Under the pieces are notes generated by a model. That model made no database searches and had not been told where the DNA came from. It saw nothing but the letters and a program-made list of their open reading frames with translations. A stretch of 10,893 nt of DNA from Bacteroides sp. GTDB lineage: Bacteria > Bacteroidota > Bacteroidia > Bacteroidales > Bacteroidaceae. Of this stretch, positions 1 to 6,249 are shown in pieces (position 1 is the stretch's first letter; each line of letters starts with the position of its first letter). The DNA is taken from positions 1 to 10,893 of the forward strand of contig JASLDF010000216.1 of the NCBI GenBank assembly GCA_030151635.1. Direction: 5' to 3'. The position numbers and the translations under genes were made by a program.

Positions 1-1908
1 ATGGGAAAAATTATAGGTATTGACTTAGGTACTACAAACTCTTGCGTTTCGGTATTCGAAGGTAACGAGCCAGTAGTAATTTCAAATAGTGAAGGTAAAA
101 GAACAACTCCATCTGTTATTGCTTTCTTGAAAGATGGAGAACGTAAAATTGGTGATCCTGCAAAACGTCAGGCTATTACTAATCCACAAAAAACAATTTC
201 ATCTATCAAGAGATTTATGGGTGAAAATTGGGATCAAGTTCAAAAAGAGGTTAACCGTGTTCCTTACAAAGTTGTTAAAAATGAAAACGGAAATCCTTGT
301 GTTGACATTGATGGACAATTATATACTCCTCAAGAACTTTCTGCAATGATTCTTCAAAAAATGAAACAAACTGCAGAGGATTACTTAGGACAAGAAGTAA
401 CAGAAGCAGTTATTACTGTTCCAGCATATTTCTCAGACTCACAACGTCAAGCAACTAAAGAAGCTGGTCAAATTGCAGGTCTTGAAGTTAAACGTATCGT
501 GAATGAGCCAACAGCAGCAGCTTTAGCATATGGTGTTGACAAATCGGATAGAGAAATGAAGATTGCAGTGTTCGACCTTGGTGGTGGTACATTCGATATT
601 TCAATCCTTGACTTTGGTGATGGTGTTTTTGAAGTACTTTCAACTAATGGTGATACTCACCTTGGTGGTGATGACTTTGACCAAGTTATTATTGATTGGT
701 TAGTTCAAGAGTTTAAGAACGATGAAGGTGGTGTAGATATCTCTAAAGATCCTATGGCATTACAACGTCTTAAAGAAGCTGCAGAAAAAGCGAAGATTGA
801 ATTATCTTCTTCTTCTTCTACAGAAATCAACCTACCATACATTATGCCAGTTGATGGTGTGCCAAAACACTTGGTTAGAACACTGACAAAAGCTAAATTT
901 GAACAACTAGCTCATGGATTGATCCAAGCTTGTCTTGAGCCATGTAAAAAAGCAATGAGCGATGCTGGTCTAAGCAACTCTGATATCGATGAAGTTATCC
1001 TAGTTGGTGGTTCAACTCGTATTCCTGCTGTTCAACAAATTGTTCAAGATTTCTTTGGTAAAGCTCCTTCAAAAGGTGTTAACCCAGACGAAGTTGTTGC
1101 TCTTGGTGCTGCGGTACAAGGTGCAGTGTTAACTGACGAGATTAAAGGTGTGGTTCTTTTGGACGTAACTCCTCTTTCTTTAGGTATTGAAACAATGGGT
1201 GGTGTTATGACTAAATTAATTGAGTCTAACTCAACTATTCCAATGAAGAAATCGGAAGTGTTCTCTACTGCTGCTGATAACCAAACAGAAGTTACTATCC
1301 ACGTAATTCAAGGTGAAAGACCAATGGCTAACCAAAATAAGACAATTGGTAACTTTAACCTAACAGGTATTGCTCCTGCACGTCGTGGTGTACCTCAAAT
1401 TGAAGTTAGCTTTGATATTGATGCTAACGGTATCTTGAGTGTATCTGCAAAAGATAAAGCAACAGGTAAAGAGCAATCAATTCGTATCGAGGCTTCTTCT
1501 GGCTTAAGCAAAGAAGAAATCGAAAGAATGAAAGCTGAAGCTGAAGCTAATGCTGATGCAGACAAGAAAGAACGTGAGAAAATCGACAAGCTAAACCAAG
1601 CTGATAGCACAATTTTCCAAACTGAAACTCAATTGAAAGAGTTGGGCGATAAGCTTCCTACTGATAAGAAAGCTCCTATCGAAGATGCTCTTGCTAAATT
1701 GAAAGAAGCTCATAAAGCACAAGATATTGCTGCTATTGATGCTGCTATGGAAGAGTTAAATACTAAGTTCCAAGCTGCAAGTGCTGAAATGTATGCTGCA
1801 CAAGGCGCTCAAGGTGCTGATGCTGGTCAAGCTGGTCCACAAGATCAAGCAAACAACCAAGGTGGTGCTGAAGATATCCAAGATGCTGACTTCGAAGAAG
1901 TAAAATAA
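1..1908 (+). CDS. dnaK: Chaperone protein DnaK (Hsp70)
   Basis: ATP-driven cytoplasmic chaperone that binds exposed hydrophobic peptides and works with DnaJ and GrpE. The 635 residues match the usual full length of about 640. The nucleotide-binding domain covers about 1-380: phosphate-1 loop GIDLGTTNSC at 6-15, phosphate-2 signature FDLGGGTFDIS at 191-201, and the third Hsp70 signature VILVGGSTRIP at 332-342. The hydrophobic interdomain linker VVLLDVTPL is at 384-392, followed by the beta-sandwich substrate domain, a helical lid rich in Lys, Glu and Ala (about 500-600), and a disordered Gly/Gln/Ala tail ending in an acidic stretch with DADFEEVK. The ATG is the first base of the window, so promoter and any heat-shock element lie outside. 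It appears monocistronic here: a strong terminator follows within about 30 bases and neither dnaJ nor grpE is adjacent. Confidence 0.99.
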   Translation: MGKIIGIDLGTTNSCVSVFEGNEPVVISNSEGKRTTPSVIAFLKDGERKIGDPAKRQAITNPQKTISSIKRFMGENWDQVQKEVNRVPYKVVKNENGNPCVDIDGQLYTPQELSAMILQKMKQTAEDYLGQEVTEAVITVPAYFSDSQRQATKEAGQIAGLEVKRIVNEPTAAALAYGVDKSDREMKIAVFDLGGGTFDISILDFGDGVFEVLSTNGDTHLGGDDFDQVIIDWLVQEFKNDEGGVDISKDPMALQRLKEAAEKAKIELSSSSSTEINLPYIMPVDGVPKHLVRTLTKAKFEQLAHGLIQACLEPCKKAMSDAGLSNSDIDEVILVGGSTRIPAVQQIVQDFFGKAPSKGVNPDEVVALGAAVQGAVLTDEIKGVVLLDVTPLSLGIETMGGVMTKLIESNSTIPMKKSEVFSTAADNQTEVTIHVIQGERPMANQNKTIGNFNLTGIAPARRGVPQIEVSFDIDANGILSVSAKDKATGKEQSIRIEASSGLSKEEIERMKAEAEANADADKKEREKIDKLNQADSTIFQTETQLKELGDKLPTDKKAPIEDALAKLKEAHKAQDIAAIDAAMEELNTKFQAASAEMYAAQGAQGADAGQAGPQDQANNQGGAEDIQDADFEEVK

Positions 1909-1938
1909 GAGTCGGTTAATACCGGTTATTAAATATTG

Positions 1939-1978
1939 AAAAGTCCCTGTAAGTGTACTACTTACAGGGACTTTTTTT
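1939..1978 (+). terminator. Intrinsic terminator of dnaK
   Basis: A perfect 16-bp stem (left arm 1939-1954, right arm 1960-1975) closes a five-base loop, GTACT, and runs into seven T residues at 1972-1978. It starts 31 bases after the dnaK stop. The A-rich left arm mirrors the T-run, so the hairpin could also work to some degree for minus-strand transcripts, but the nearest minus-strand gene ends more than 300 bases away. Confidence 0.93.
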
Positions 1979-2314
1979 GTCTGTATATTGCTGATTTTAA
2001 TTAAAGAATGTGTTGAGTTAATTGATAATGTAGTGTGTTCAGGGATTGATGAAGAATTCGAGATAGGAGTAAAAAATAAACTCCAGAACATGGATTCGTT
2101 GTCCAGGATGATATTGGGAAAGGTCTCTTGAATGTGGTCTCATTATGTCAGATTGGCTTAACGTATTAGAGTGGGGAATTTATACGAGATATTCCAACCC
2201 ACTAAAATTTGTGACAGTTGGAATATAAATATAATACTAAAATTTCCATTCCTATTTCCAAACGACTCTGATCACTGACTTATGTAGTTTAAGGAAAAGT
2301 GTTATCGTATAATC
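1979..2314. other. Gene-poor interval between dnaK and the 292-aa gene
   Basis: No convincing gene is seen in these 336 bases on either strand. A stop-free plus-strand run of about 50 codons ends at a TGA near 2130, but it starts inside the dnaK terminator and has no recognisable domain. The one clear structure is an inverted repeat at 2189-2226, listed separately. No T-rich terminator is seen directly after the stop of the minus-strand gene at 2315. The stretch could be debris from an old insertion or deletion; that is inference. Confidence 0.6.
2189..2226. repeat. 10-bp inverted repeat (possible hairpin or operator)
   Basis: ATATTCCAAC at 2189-2198 is perfectly complementary to GTTGGAATAT at 2217-2226. 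Within the 18-base spacer a further CAC/GTG pair (2200-2202 and 2211-2213) could extend the stem past one unpaired position. No T-run follows on either strand, so it does not look like a normal intrinsic terminator. It lies about 90 bases downstream of the stop of the minus-strand gene at 2315, where a hairpin could protect a 3' end. Role unknown. Confidence 0.5.
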
Positions 2315-3193
2315 TTATGGCATATAATATCCTATAAATTCTTTTGGGTTATTATTTAGAGAGCTTAACGCATTGCAAATAACATTACAGTCATTTAGAT
2401 ATTTATCAGCTTCCTTTTTATTCATGTTTTTTGTTCCAGGATATAAAAAAGCAATGTACAAAAGTGGTGCATTTATCATTATTGCGAGTCTAGATACAAA
2501 TTTTTTAGCAATACTGTCTGCTCGATGTGGATCTAGTTCTACAACAATTACCTGACCTGTTGATTTATTAACCCCATGAATGTCGAATCTATCCTTTCTT
2601 TCTTCATTTGCTTTGAATTCAATAGACCATGTAAAACCTTTGAGTTCTAGTTCTAAATGCTTTAGGAGTGATTTTTGTATTTTGCATGGGTTATCTGTAT
2701 TGTTACCTTTAAAGGATTCTAATACACTTGTTATTTGATCTTTCGTTATGAAATGCTTTGAATCCATTGAACTTTTGGTATTGCATTCTGATGATAGAGC
2801 CTGTAAATTTGTCTGTAAATGGAAAAATAGACGTTTAGTACTATTTCCACCTTTACTACCTTTAGTTTGACCTGATAATCTTATTTGGTTACACAAAGAA
2901 GTTGTAAATTCCTCAAGAATGATGTGTTCAAAGTTGAATTTTTTACTTCCATCTATAGATAATAATCTATCTTCGACATTAGGATACGTATCTTTAACAT
3001 TAGATGCCACATATATCTGAACATTTTTTTGCTTTTCTTCTTTAAGTAACTCTAGAATGTACTGTAAAAGCAACATGTAATCAGGATTACGATTGTTTGT
3101 TGAGTTTTTAGCTCCACCTCTTGATGATAATATTATACCTTGCATTCCTTCATACTCAGAAGTGTATAACCATTTGTTTTCTATTATTTCCAT
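2315..3193 (-). CDS. Uncharacterised protein, possible PD-(D/E)xK-like nuclease
   Basis: I do not recognise this 292-residue protein. It is soluble, with no signal peptide or membrane segment. The carboxyl third has the most telling stretch: RFDIHG (202-207) leads through a predicted strand to VIVVELDPHRADSIAKKFVSR (215-235), giving D204, E219, D221 and lysines 230-231. An acidic residue, a beta hairpin, E-x-D and a following helix with R and K resemble the core of the PD-(D/E)xK nuclease superfamily, with lysine perhaps displaced into the helix; this is inference. The amino half has a conserved-looking block (SSRGGAKNS at 23-31, NRNPDY at 34-39) and a basic Gly/Ser loop ending NSTKR (107-121). 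The ATG at 3193 is the first in frame; a later one at residue 17 would cut the likely conserved start. It stands alone on the minus strand, flanked by gene-poor DNA, as accessory genes often are. Confidence 0.8.
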   Translation of the reverse strand: MEIIENKWLYTSEYEGMQGIILSSRGGAKNSTNNRNPDYMLLLQYILELLKEEKQKNVQIYVASNVKDTYPNVEDRLLSIDGSKKFNFEHIILEEFTTSLCNQIRLSGQTKGSKGGNSTKRLFFHLQTNLQALSSECNTKSSMDSKHFITKDQITSVLESFKGNNTDNPCKIQKSLLKHLELELKGFTWSIEFKANEERKDRFDIHGVNKSTGQVIVVELDPHRADSIAKKFVSRLAIMINAPLLYIAFLYPGTKNMNKKEADKYLNDCNVICNALSSLNNNPKEFIGYYMP

Positions 3194-3452
3194 TTTTGAT
3201 TATTAGGTGATTTTGTATTGTTATTTTAATTTGTATATTCTTATATTTTCATCTAATCTTTTGGAGAACAGCCATCGCTTTAGGATGACTGTAACTATAT
3301 AAAATGTTAACAATGGCACCTTATCCAGCTCTGTGGTAGAAAAAAGTTATAGGATATTTATTTAAAATATTTTGTAATAATTATTGGGGCAGAGCAAAGA
3401 CTTACTGCTATGCAGAATACAGTTATTAATAAAATTCTCTACTGGAAGTAAT
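3194..3452. other. Gene-poor interval upstream of the 292-aa gene
   Basis: These 259 AT-rich bases carry no supportable gene. They must contain the promoter of the minus-strand gene starting at 3193, but I could not find a clean TAnnTTTG site. They include a hairpin at 3268-3292 (listed separately). With the possible gene remnant at 3453-3638 they form about 440 bases of apparently non-functional DNA before the DUF488 gene. Confidence 0.55.
3268..3292 (-). repeat. 9-bp hairpin upstream of the 292-aa gene
   Basis: ACAGCCATC (3268-3276) and GATGACTGT (3284-3292) pair around a seven-base loop. On the minus strand, the sense of the gene at 3193, the single imperfect position becomes a G-U wobble, so the RNA stem would be complete. 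It lies about 75 bases before the start codon and has no T-run. It could be a leader structure or an operator, or chance. Confidence 0.35.
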
Positions 3453-3638
3453 TTACACCACTTCCTTATAATCACTAATCTTATTAGTGATGAATGCACT
3501 TGTAAAAGTTGATGGTGCTGTTGTTAACTTATTGATGTATGGTAATATGTGTTTTTTTAATGTCCTTGGAGTCCCTGAACCTTGTTCTAAATAAATTAGG
3601 AACTCAAGATAGGGGTGATTCTCTCTAATGAAAAACAA
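3453..3638 (-). pseudogene. Possible tail fragment of an ATP-binding regulator (HATPase_c_4-like)
   Basis: A short minus-strand frame lies directly after the DUF488 stop. It has no ATG: its only plausible start is a TTG at 3638, and the frame is open upstream only to a stop at 3657-3659 inside DUF488. The translation contains ENHPYLEFLIYLEQGSGTPR (residues 6-25), which recalls the RNPxIAxxxYxxGxIExxGSGIPRI stretch near the carboxyl end of the AlbA_2/HATPase_c_4 transcriptional-regulator family, including a short deletion where 'xxGxIE' would be. That resemblance is from memory and not proven. If right, this is the decayed end of a gene whose body is gone. It could also be a chance open frame. 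Confidence 0.35.
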
Positions 3639-3640
3639 AT

Positions 3641-4024
3641 TTATTGAGCGTAAGACTTAATCTTTTCTTTTAGCTTCTCCATAAGCACATCTTTAAGTAC
3701 CAATGCATTATTCTTATCCACATCTTCCGATGCGAATATAAGTGTAATGGTGTTATAGTGTTTTATCTTATTGATAAAATGATTTATTTTATTTGATGCA
3801 ATAAGTTCCTGCTCATAAGAATTAATAAACTCTTCCCATCTACTTATGGGATCTTCGTGAAGCCATAGTCTAAGCTCGTTAGAAGGTGCTAATTCTTTTT
3901 CCCACACATCGTAGTGTAAGTTGTCCTTTTCTGCCCCTAGCGGGTGTAAACGATCAACTAAAACTCGTAGTCCATCGCTCTCATTGCAAGAATCGCATGC
4001 TCTTTTAAGTTTTATCTCTGTCAT
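3641..4024 (-). CDS. DUF488 family protein (YeaO-like)
   Basis: Small cytoplasmic protein of 127 residues, the normal size for the DUF488 family, whose biochemical role is not established. Landmarks: the opening strand IKLKRACD (4-11), SDGLRVLVDRLHPLG (16-30), KELAPSNELRLWLHEDP (43-59), RWEEFINSY (62-70), and TLIFASEDVDKNNALVLKDVL (94-114). The family usually reads VDRLWPRG at the second motif and HN-A-VL at the last; here Trp and Arg are replaced (H27, L29) and the His is Lys (K104), so the presumed functional loop is divergent. The ATG at 4024 fits the family start. A promoter-like site lies 24-54 bases upstream, so it is probably transcribed alone; the oxidoreductase operon before it is closed by a terminator. 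Confidence 0.85.
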   Translation of the reverse strand: MTEIKLKRACDSCNESDGLRVLVDRLHPLGAEKDNLHYDVWEKELAPSNELRLWLHEDPISRWEEFINSYEQELIASNKINHFINKIKHYNTITLIFASEDVDKNNALVLKDVLMEKLKEKIKSYAQ

Positions 4025-4047
4025 AGGTTTGATTAAATAGGTTTTCT

Positions 4048-4078
4048 CTAAAATACAATATCTTTTTTACCCTCCAAT
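4048..4078 (-). promoter_or_regulatory. Candidate Bacteroidota-type promoter for the DUF488 gene
   Basis: Read on the minus strand, ATTG (4078-4075) is followed after 19 bases by TATTTTAG (4055-4048). This matches the Bacteroidota pattern TTG-N19-TAnnTTTG with one mismatch in the -7 element. It lies between the upstream terminator and the DUF488 start, giving a leader of about 20 bases. The region is AT-rich, so chance matches are possible. Confidence 0.4.
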
Positions 4079-4118
4079 AGCTATATCTAATTAAATTATT
4101 TAAATAACTACTCGATTC

Positions 4119-4159
4119 AAAAAAAAGTGTCTTATAGTTTAGACCTATAAGACACTTTT
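4119..4159 (-). terminator. Intrinsic terminator of the nfo-oxidoreductase operon
   Basis: A perfect 15-bp stem (arms 4123-4137 and 4145-4159) encloses a seven-base loop. On the minus strand it is followed by a run of eight T (complement of the A-run at 4119-4126). It sits 27 bases after the oxidoreductase stop, which makes it the clear end of that operon. Confidence 0.93.
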
Positions 4160-4185
4160 GAAACATCTACTTTAAAAGAAGTAGG

Positions 4186-5181
4186 TTATATTTTCACAAT
4201 CATTTTCCCTTTGTTTTCACCCGAGAACAAACCGATAAATGCTGATGGAATGTTATCAAAACCATTGACAATCGTCTCTGTGTACTTTAATTGTCCTGCT
4301 TGAACCCATTTGCCTAGCTGTTCAAAAGCCTCGGGGAATCGTTCTGCATAATCGCTAACGATAAATCCTTTTACCAATGAACTAGTTTTCAATAGAGCTG
4401 GTAATATTCTAGGTCCTATAGCTATTTCAGTAGCATTGTAAAGTGCAATTTGTCCACATAGTGCCATTCTTGCAAAACGATTAAATTGAGCAATTATTAT
4501 GTCGCTAATTTCTCCACCCACATTGTCATAGTAACAGTCAATACCATTTGGACAATATTCCTCTAGTTTCGCTTTAATATCTTCGGTCTTGTAGTTAATG
4601 GCATGATCAAAGCCAAATTCAGATTTAAGTAGTTCCACTTTTTCATCTGTTCCAGCTAATCCCACCACATGGCAACCTTGTATCTTCGCAATTTGACCAA
4701 CTACTGTTCCTACTGCACCAGCTGCCCCCGAAATAACTACCGTTTCCCCTTTTTTAGGTTTGCAGATGTCCATAAGTCCGAAGTATGCTGTTAGTCCAGG
4801 CATTCCAAGAATACCTATGAAATAACTAGCTGGAATATTCTTTGGTATTTGGCGTAGAGTTGTCGCATCTGCAACAATCTCCGTAGCCCATGGTAACATT
4901 CCTTGTACAGAATCTCCCACTTTTAACACATCCGATTTACTCTCAATCACCTCGGCAACGACTCCACCTACAAGAGGCTCGTTCAGTTTAAAAGGTTCTA
5001 TATACGATTTAGAAAGAATCATTCTTCCTCTCATATAAGGGTCTACCGAAATATAAGTAGGTTTAAGTAAAACTTGTCCCTCTTTTAGAGTAGGACAAGT
5101 TATTTCCTCAAATCTAAAGTCGGATACTTTTGGCATACCAATAGGGTAACTTGCCAAAACAATTTGTTTTGTTGTTGCCAT
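4186..5181 (-). CDS. NADPH-dependent oxidoreductase, MDR superfamily (CurA/PTGR-like)
   Basis: Zinc-independent medium-chain dehydrogenase/reductase of the group with CurA and prostaglandin/leukotriene B4 reductases, which reduce the double bond of alpha,beta-unsaturated carbonyl compounds with NADPH. With the start at 5181 it has 331 residues, close to family length. The GroES-like domain (about 1-130) includes TYISVDPYMRGRM (42-54); the Rossmann domain follows with SGAAGAVG at 151-158 as nucleotide-binding loop and the family hallmark YYDNVGGE at 217-224. A longer reading from 5211 adds ten residues that overlap nfo; I prefer 5181 because the protein then opens MATTKQIVLASYPIG, as relatives do, five bases after the nfo stop. 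It is co-transcribed with nfo. The physiological substrate is unknown; detoxification of reactive enals is a reasonable guess. Confidence 0.92.
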   Translation of the reverse strand: MATTKQIVLASYPIGMPKVSDFRFEEITCPTLKEGQVLLKPTYISVDPYMRGRMILSKSYIEPFKLNEPLVGGVVAEVIESKSDVLKVGDSVQGMLPWATEIVADATTLRQIPKNIPASYFIGILGMPGLTAYFGLMDICKPKKGETVVISGAAGAVGTVVGQIAKIQGCHVVGLAGTDEKVELLKSEFGFDHAINYKTEDIKAKLEEYCPNGIDCYYDNVGGEISDIIIAQFNRFARMALCGQIALYNATEIAIGPRILPALLKTSSLVKGFIVSDYAERFPEAFEQLGKWVQAGQLKYTETIVNGFDNIPSAFIGLFSGENKGKMIVKI

Positions 5182-5186
5182 ATTCT

Positions 5187-6023
5187 TTATTTTTGAATGT
5201 CGTAAAGCCATTTAATTTCGTCAGCCCAGATAGATTCGTCTGGAGTTTCAAGGATAATCGGCATATTATCAAAACGAGGATCGTTCATCATTCTTTCAAA
5301 GAAAGGTTTTCCAATAAAACCAACTCCAATACTATCGTGTCTATCCACTCTTGTACCTACTTCTTTTTTAGAATCGTTTAAGTGAATGCCACGTAGGTAT
5401 TCAAAACCAACTACTTTTTCAAACTCGTCGAAAACTTCATCATATTTATTAACCAAATCATAGCCAGACGTGAACGTATGGCAAGTATCAATACAAACCC
5501 CCACACGAGTTTTATCTTCAACACGATCAATAATGTGCTTTAATTGCCAAAACTCAAAACCTAAATTACTTCCTTGTCCAGCCGTGTTTTCAATAACAGC
5601 TGTAACTCCTTTAGTTTTAGAAAGCACAATATTAATACTCTCTGCAATGGTATTAAGACAAGTTTCAGTATCTACTTTTTTTAAGTGGCTACCAGGATGG
5701 AAATTTAAAAGTTCCAAGCCCAATTGCTCGCAACGTTGCATCTCGTCTAAAAAAGCTGTTCTACTTTTTAATAATGCTTCTTCTTCCGGATGTCCCAAAT
5801 TGATAAGGTAACTATCATGAGGAAGAATATATTTAGGTGATAAATCGTACTTTTTACAATTTTCTTTGAATTCAGCGATGCTTTCTTCTGTCAAAGGTTT
5901 GCTTACCCATTGTCTTTGATTCTTTGTAAATAATGCAAAAGCTTTTGCACCAATTTGATGTGCGTTAATAGGTGCATTTTCAACTCCTCCAGATGCGCTT
6001 ACGTGTGCTCCGATATATTTCAT
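5187..6023 (-). CDS. nfo: Endonuclease IV (AP endonuclease)
   Basis: Cytoplasmic zinc-dependent AP endonuclease that cuts the backbone 5' to abasic sites and removes blocked 3' ends in base-excision repair. The protein has 278 residues, against 285 in E. coli, and forms one TIM barrel. All nine zinc ligands known from E. coli are present: H69, H109, E145, D179, H182, H214, D227, H229 and E259, within the motifs LPHDSY, NFHPGSH, IENTAGQG, CIDTCHTF, HLNDSK, DRHDSIG and LETP. The ATG at 6023 begins the canonical MKYIGAHVSASGG. It is first gene of a two-gene operon with the oxidoreductase and has a well-placed Bacteroidota-type promoter upstream. Nothing is unusual about the protein itself. Confidence 0.98.
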   Translation of the reverse strand: MKYIGAHVSASGGVENAPINAHQIGAKAFALFTKNQRQWVSKPLTEESIAEFKENCKKYDLSPKYILPHDSYLINLGHPEEEALLKSRTAFLDEMQRCEQLGLELLNFHPGSHLKKVDTETCLNTIAESINIVLSKTKGVTAVIENTAGQGSNLGFEFWQLKHIIDRVEDKTRVGVCIDTCHTFTSGYDLVNKYDEVFDEFEKVVGFEYLRGIHLNDSKKEVGTRVDRHDSIGVGFIGKPFFERMMNDPRFDNMPIILETPDESIWADEIKWLYDIQK

Positions 6024-6076
6024 AAGAATATTTTATTTTAAATTTTATATTGTTTACTTACTCTAAAGTGCTAAGT

Positions 6077-6108
6077 CAAAGATATGGATTACTTCTTGAA
6101 ATCTCAAT
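6077..6108 (-). promoter_or_regulatory. Bacteroidota-type promoter for nfo
   Basis: Read on the minus strand, ATTG (6108-6105) is followed after 20 bases by TATCTTTG (6084-6077), an exact match to TAnnTTTG. Transcription would start near 6070, leaving a leader of about 45 bases before the nfo ATG. The position, spacing and exact -7 match make this the best promoter call in the window. Confidence 0.55.
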
Positions 6109-6142
6109 TCACCTCGCACTGATATATTAAACATAAATAAGG

Positions 6143-6191
6143 GCTTTCAGTTCAAAATAATTACGTTTTGACGTTAAAAGGTGCTGAAAGC
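6143..6191. repeat. Nested inverted repeats in the nfo-ktrB divergent region
   Basis: GCTTTCAG (6143-6150) is complementary to CTGAAAGC (6184-6191), and inside it TCAAAA (6152-6157) is complementary to TTTTGA (6166-6171). The pairs could form a two-tier stem or be operator half-sites. They lie upstream of both proposed promoter elements. They do not resemble a riboswitch I know. Confidence 0.4.
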
Positions 6192-6214
6192 TGTAAGTAA
6201 TTTGCTATTTTCGT

Positions 6215-6222
6215 TAAGTTTG
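6215..6222 (+). promoter_or_regulatory. Candidate -7 element for the ktrB-ktrA-dinB operon
   Basis: TAAGTTTG matches TAnnTTTG exactly, 27 bases before the ktrB ATG, so the leader would be about 20 bases. No TTTG lies at the expected spacing upstream; the nearest is only ten bases away. A promoter lacking a good -33 element could depend on an activator. CGTTAA occurs three times here (6172, 6212, 6241), the middle copy touching this element and the last being part of the palindrome CGTTAACG just before the ATG. Confidence 0.4.
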
Positions 6223-6249
6223 CAATTGTAAATACACGAGCGTTAACGA

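Noticed and set aside
1395..2091. Minus-strand open frames overlapping the end of dnaK
   Set aside because: They lie antisense to a clear dnaK and its terminator, are low in complexity and show no recognisable domain; they are shadows of the coding strand.
1976..2130. Stop-free plus-strand run of about 50 codons after the dnaK terminator
   Set aside because: It has no start codon near its beginning, begins inside the terminator and has no recognisable motif; such a run is expected by chance in some frame.
5182..5211. Longer oxidoreductase reading overlapping nfo
   Set aside because: The extra ten residues come from the end of nfo in another frame and are not part of the MDR fold; the ATG at 5181 fits the family start.
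6024..6249. c-di-AMP (ydaO) riboswitch controlling potassium uptake
   Set aside because: Such riboswitches precede ktr genes in Firmicutes, but the space is small, shared with the divergent nfo promoter, and I see none of the conserved ydaO core.
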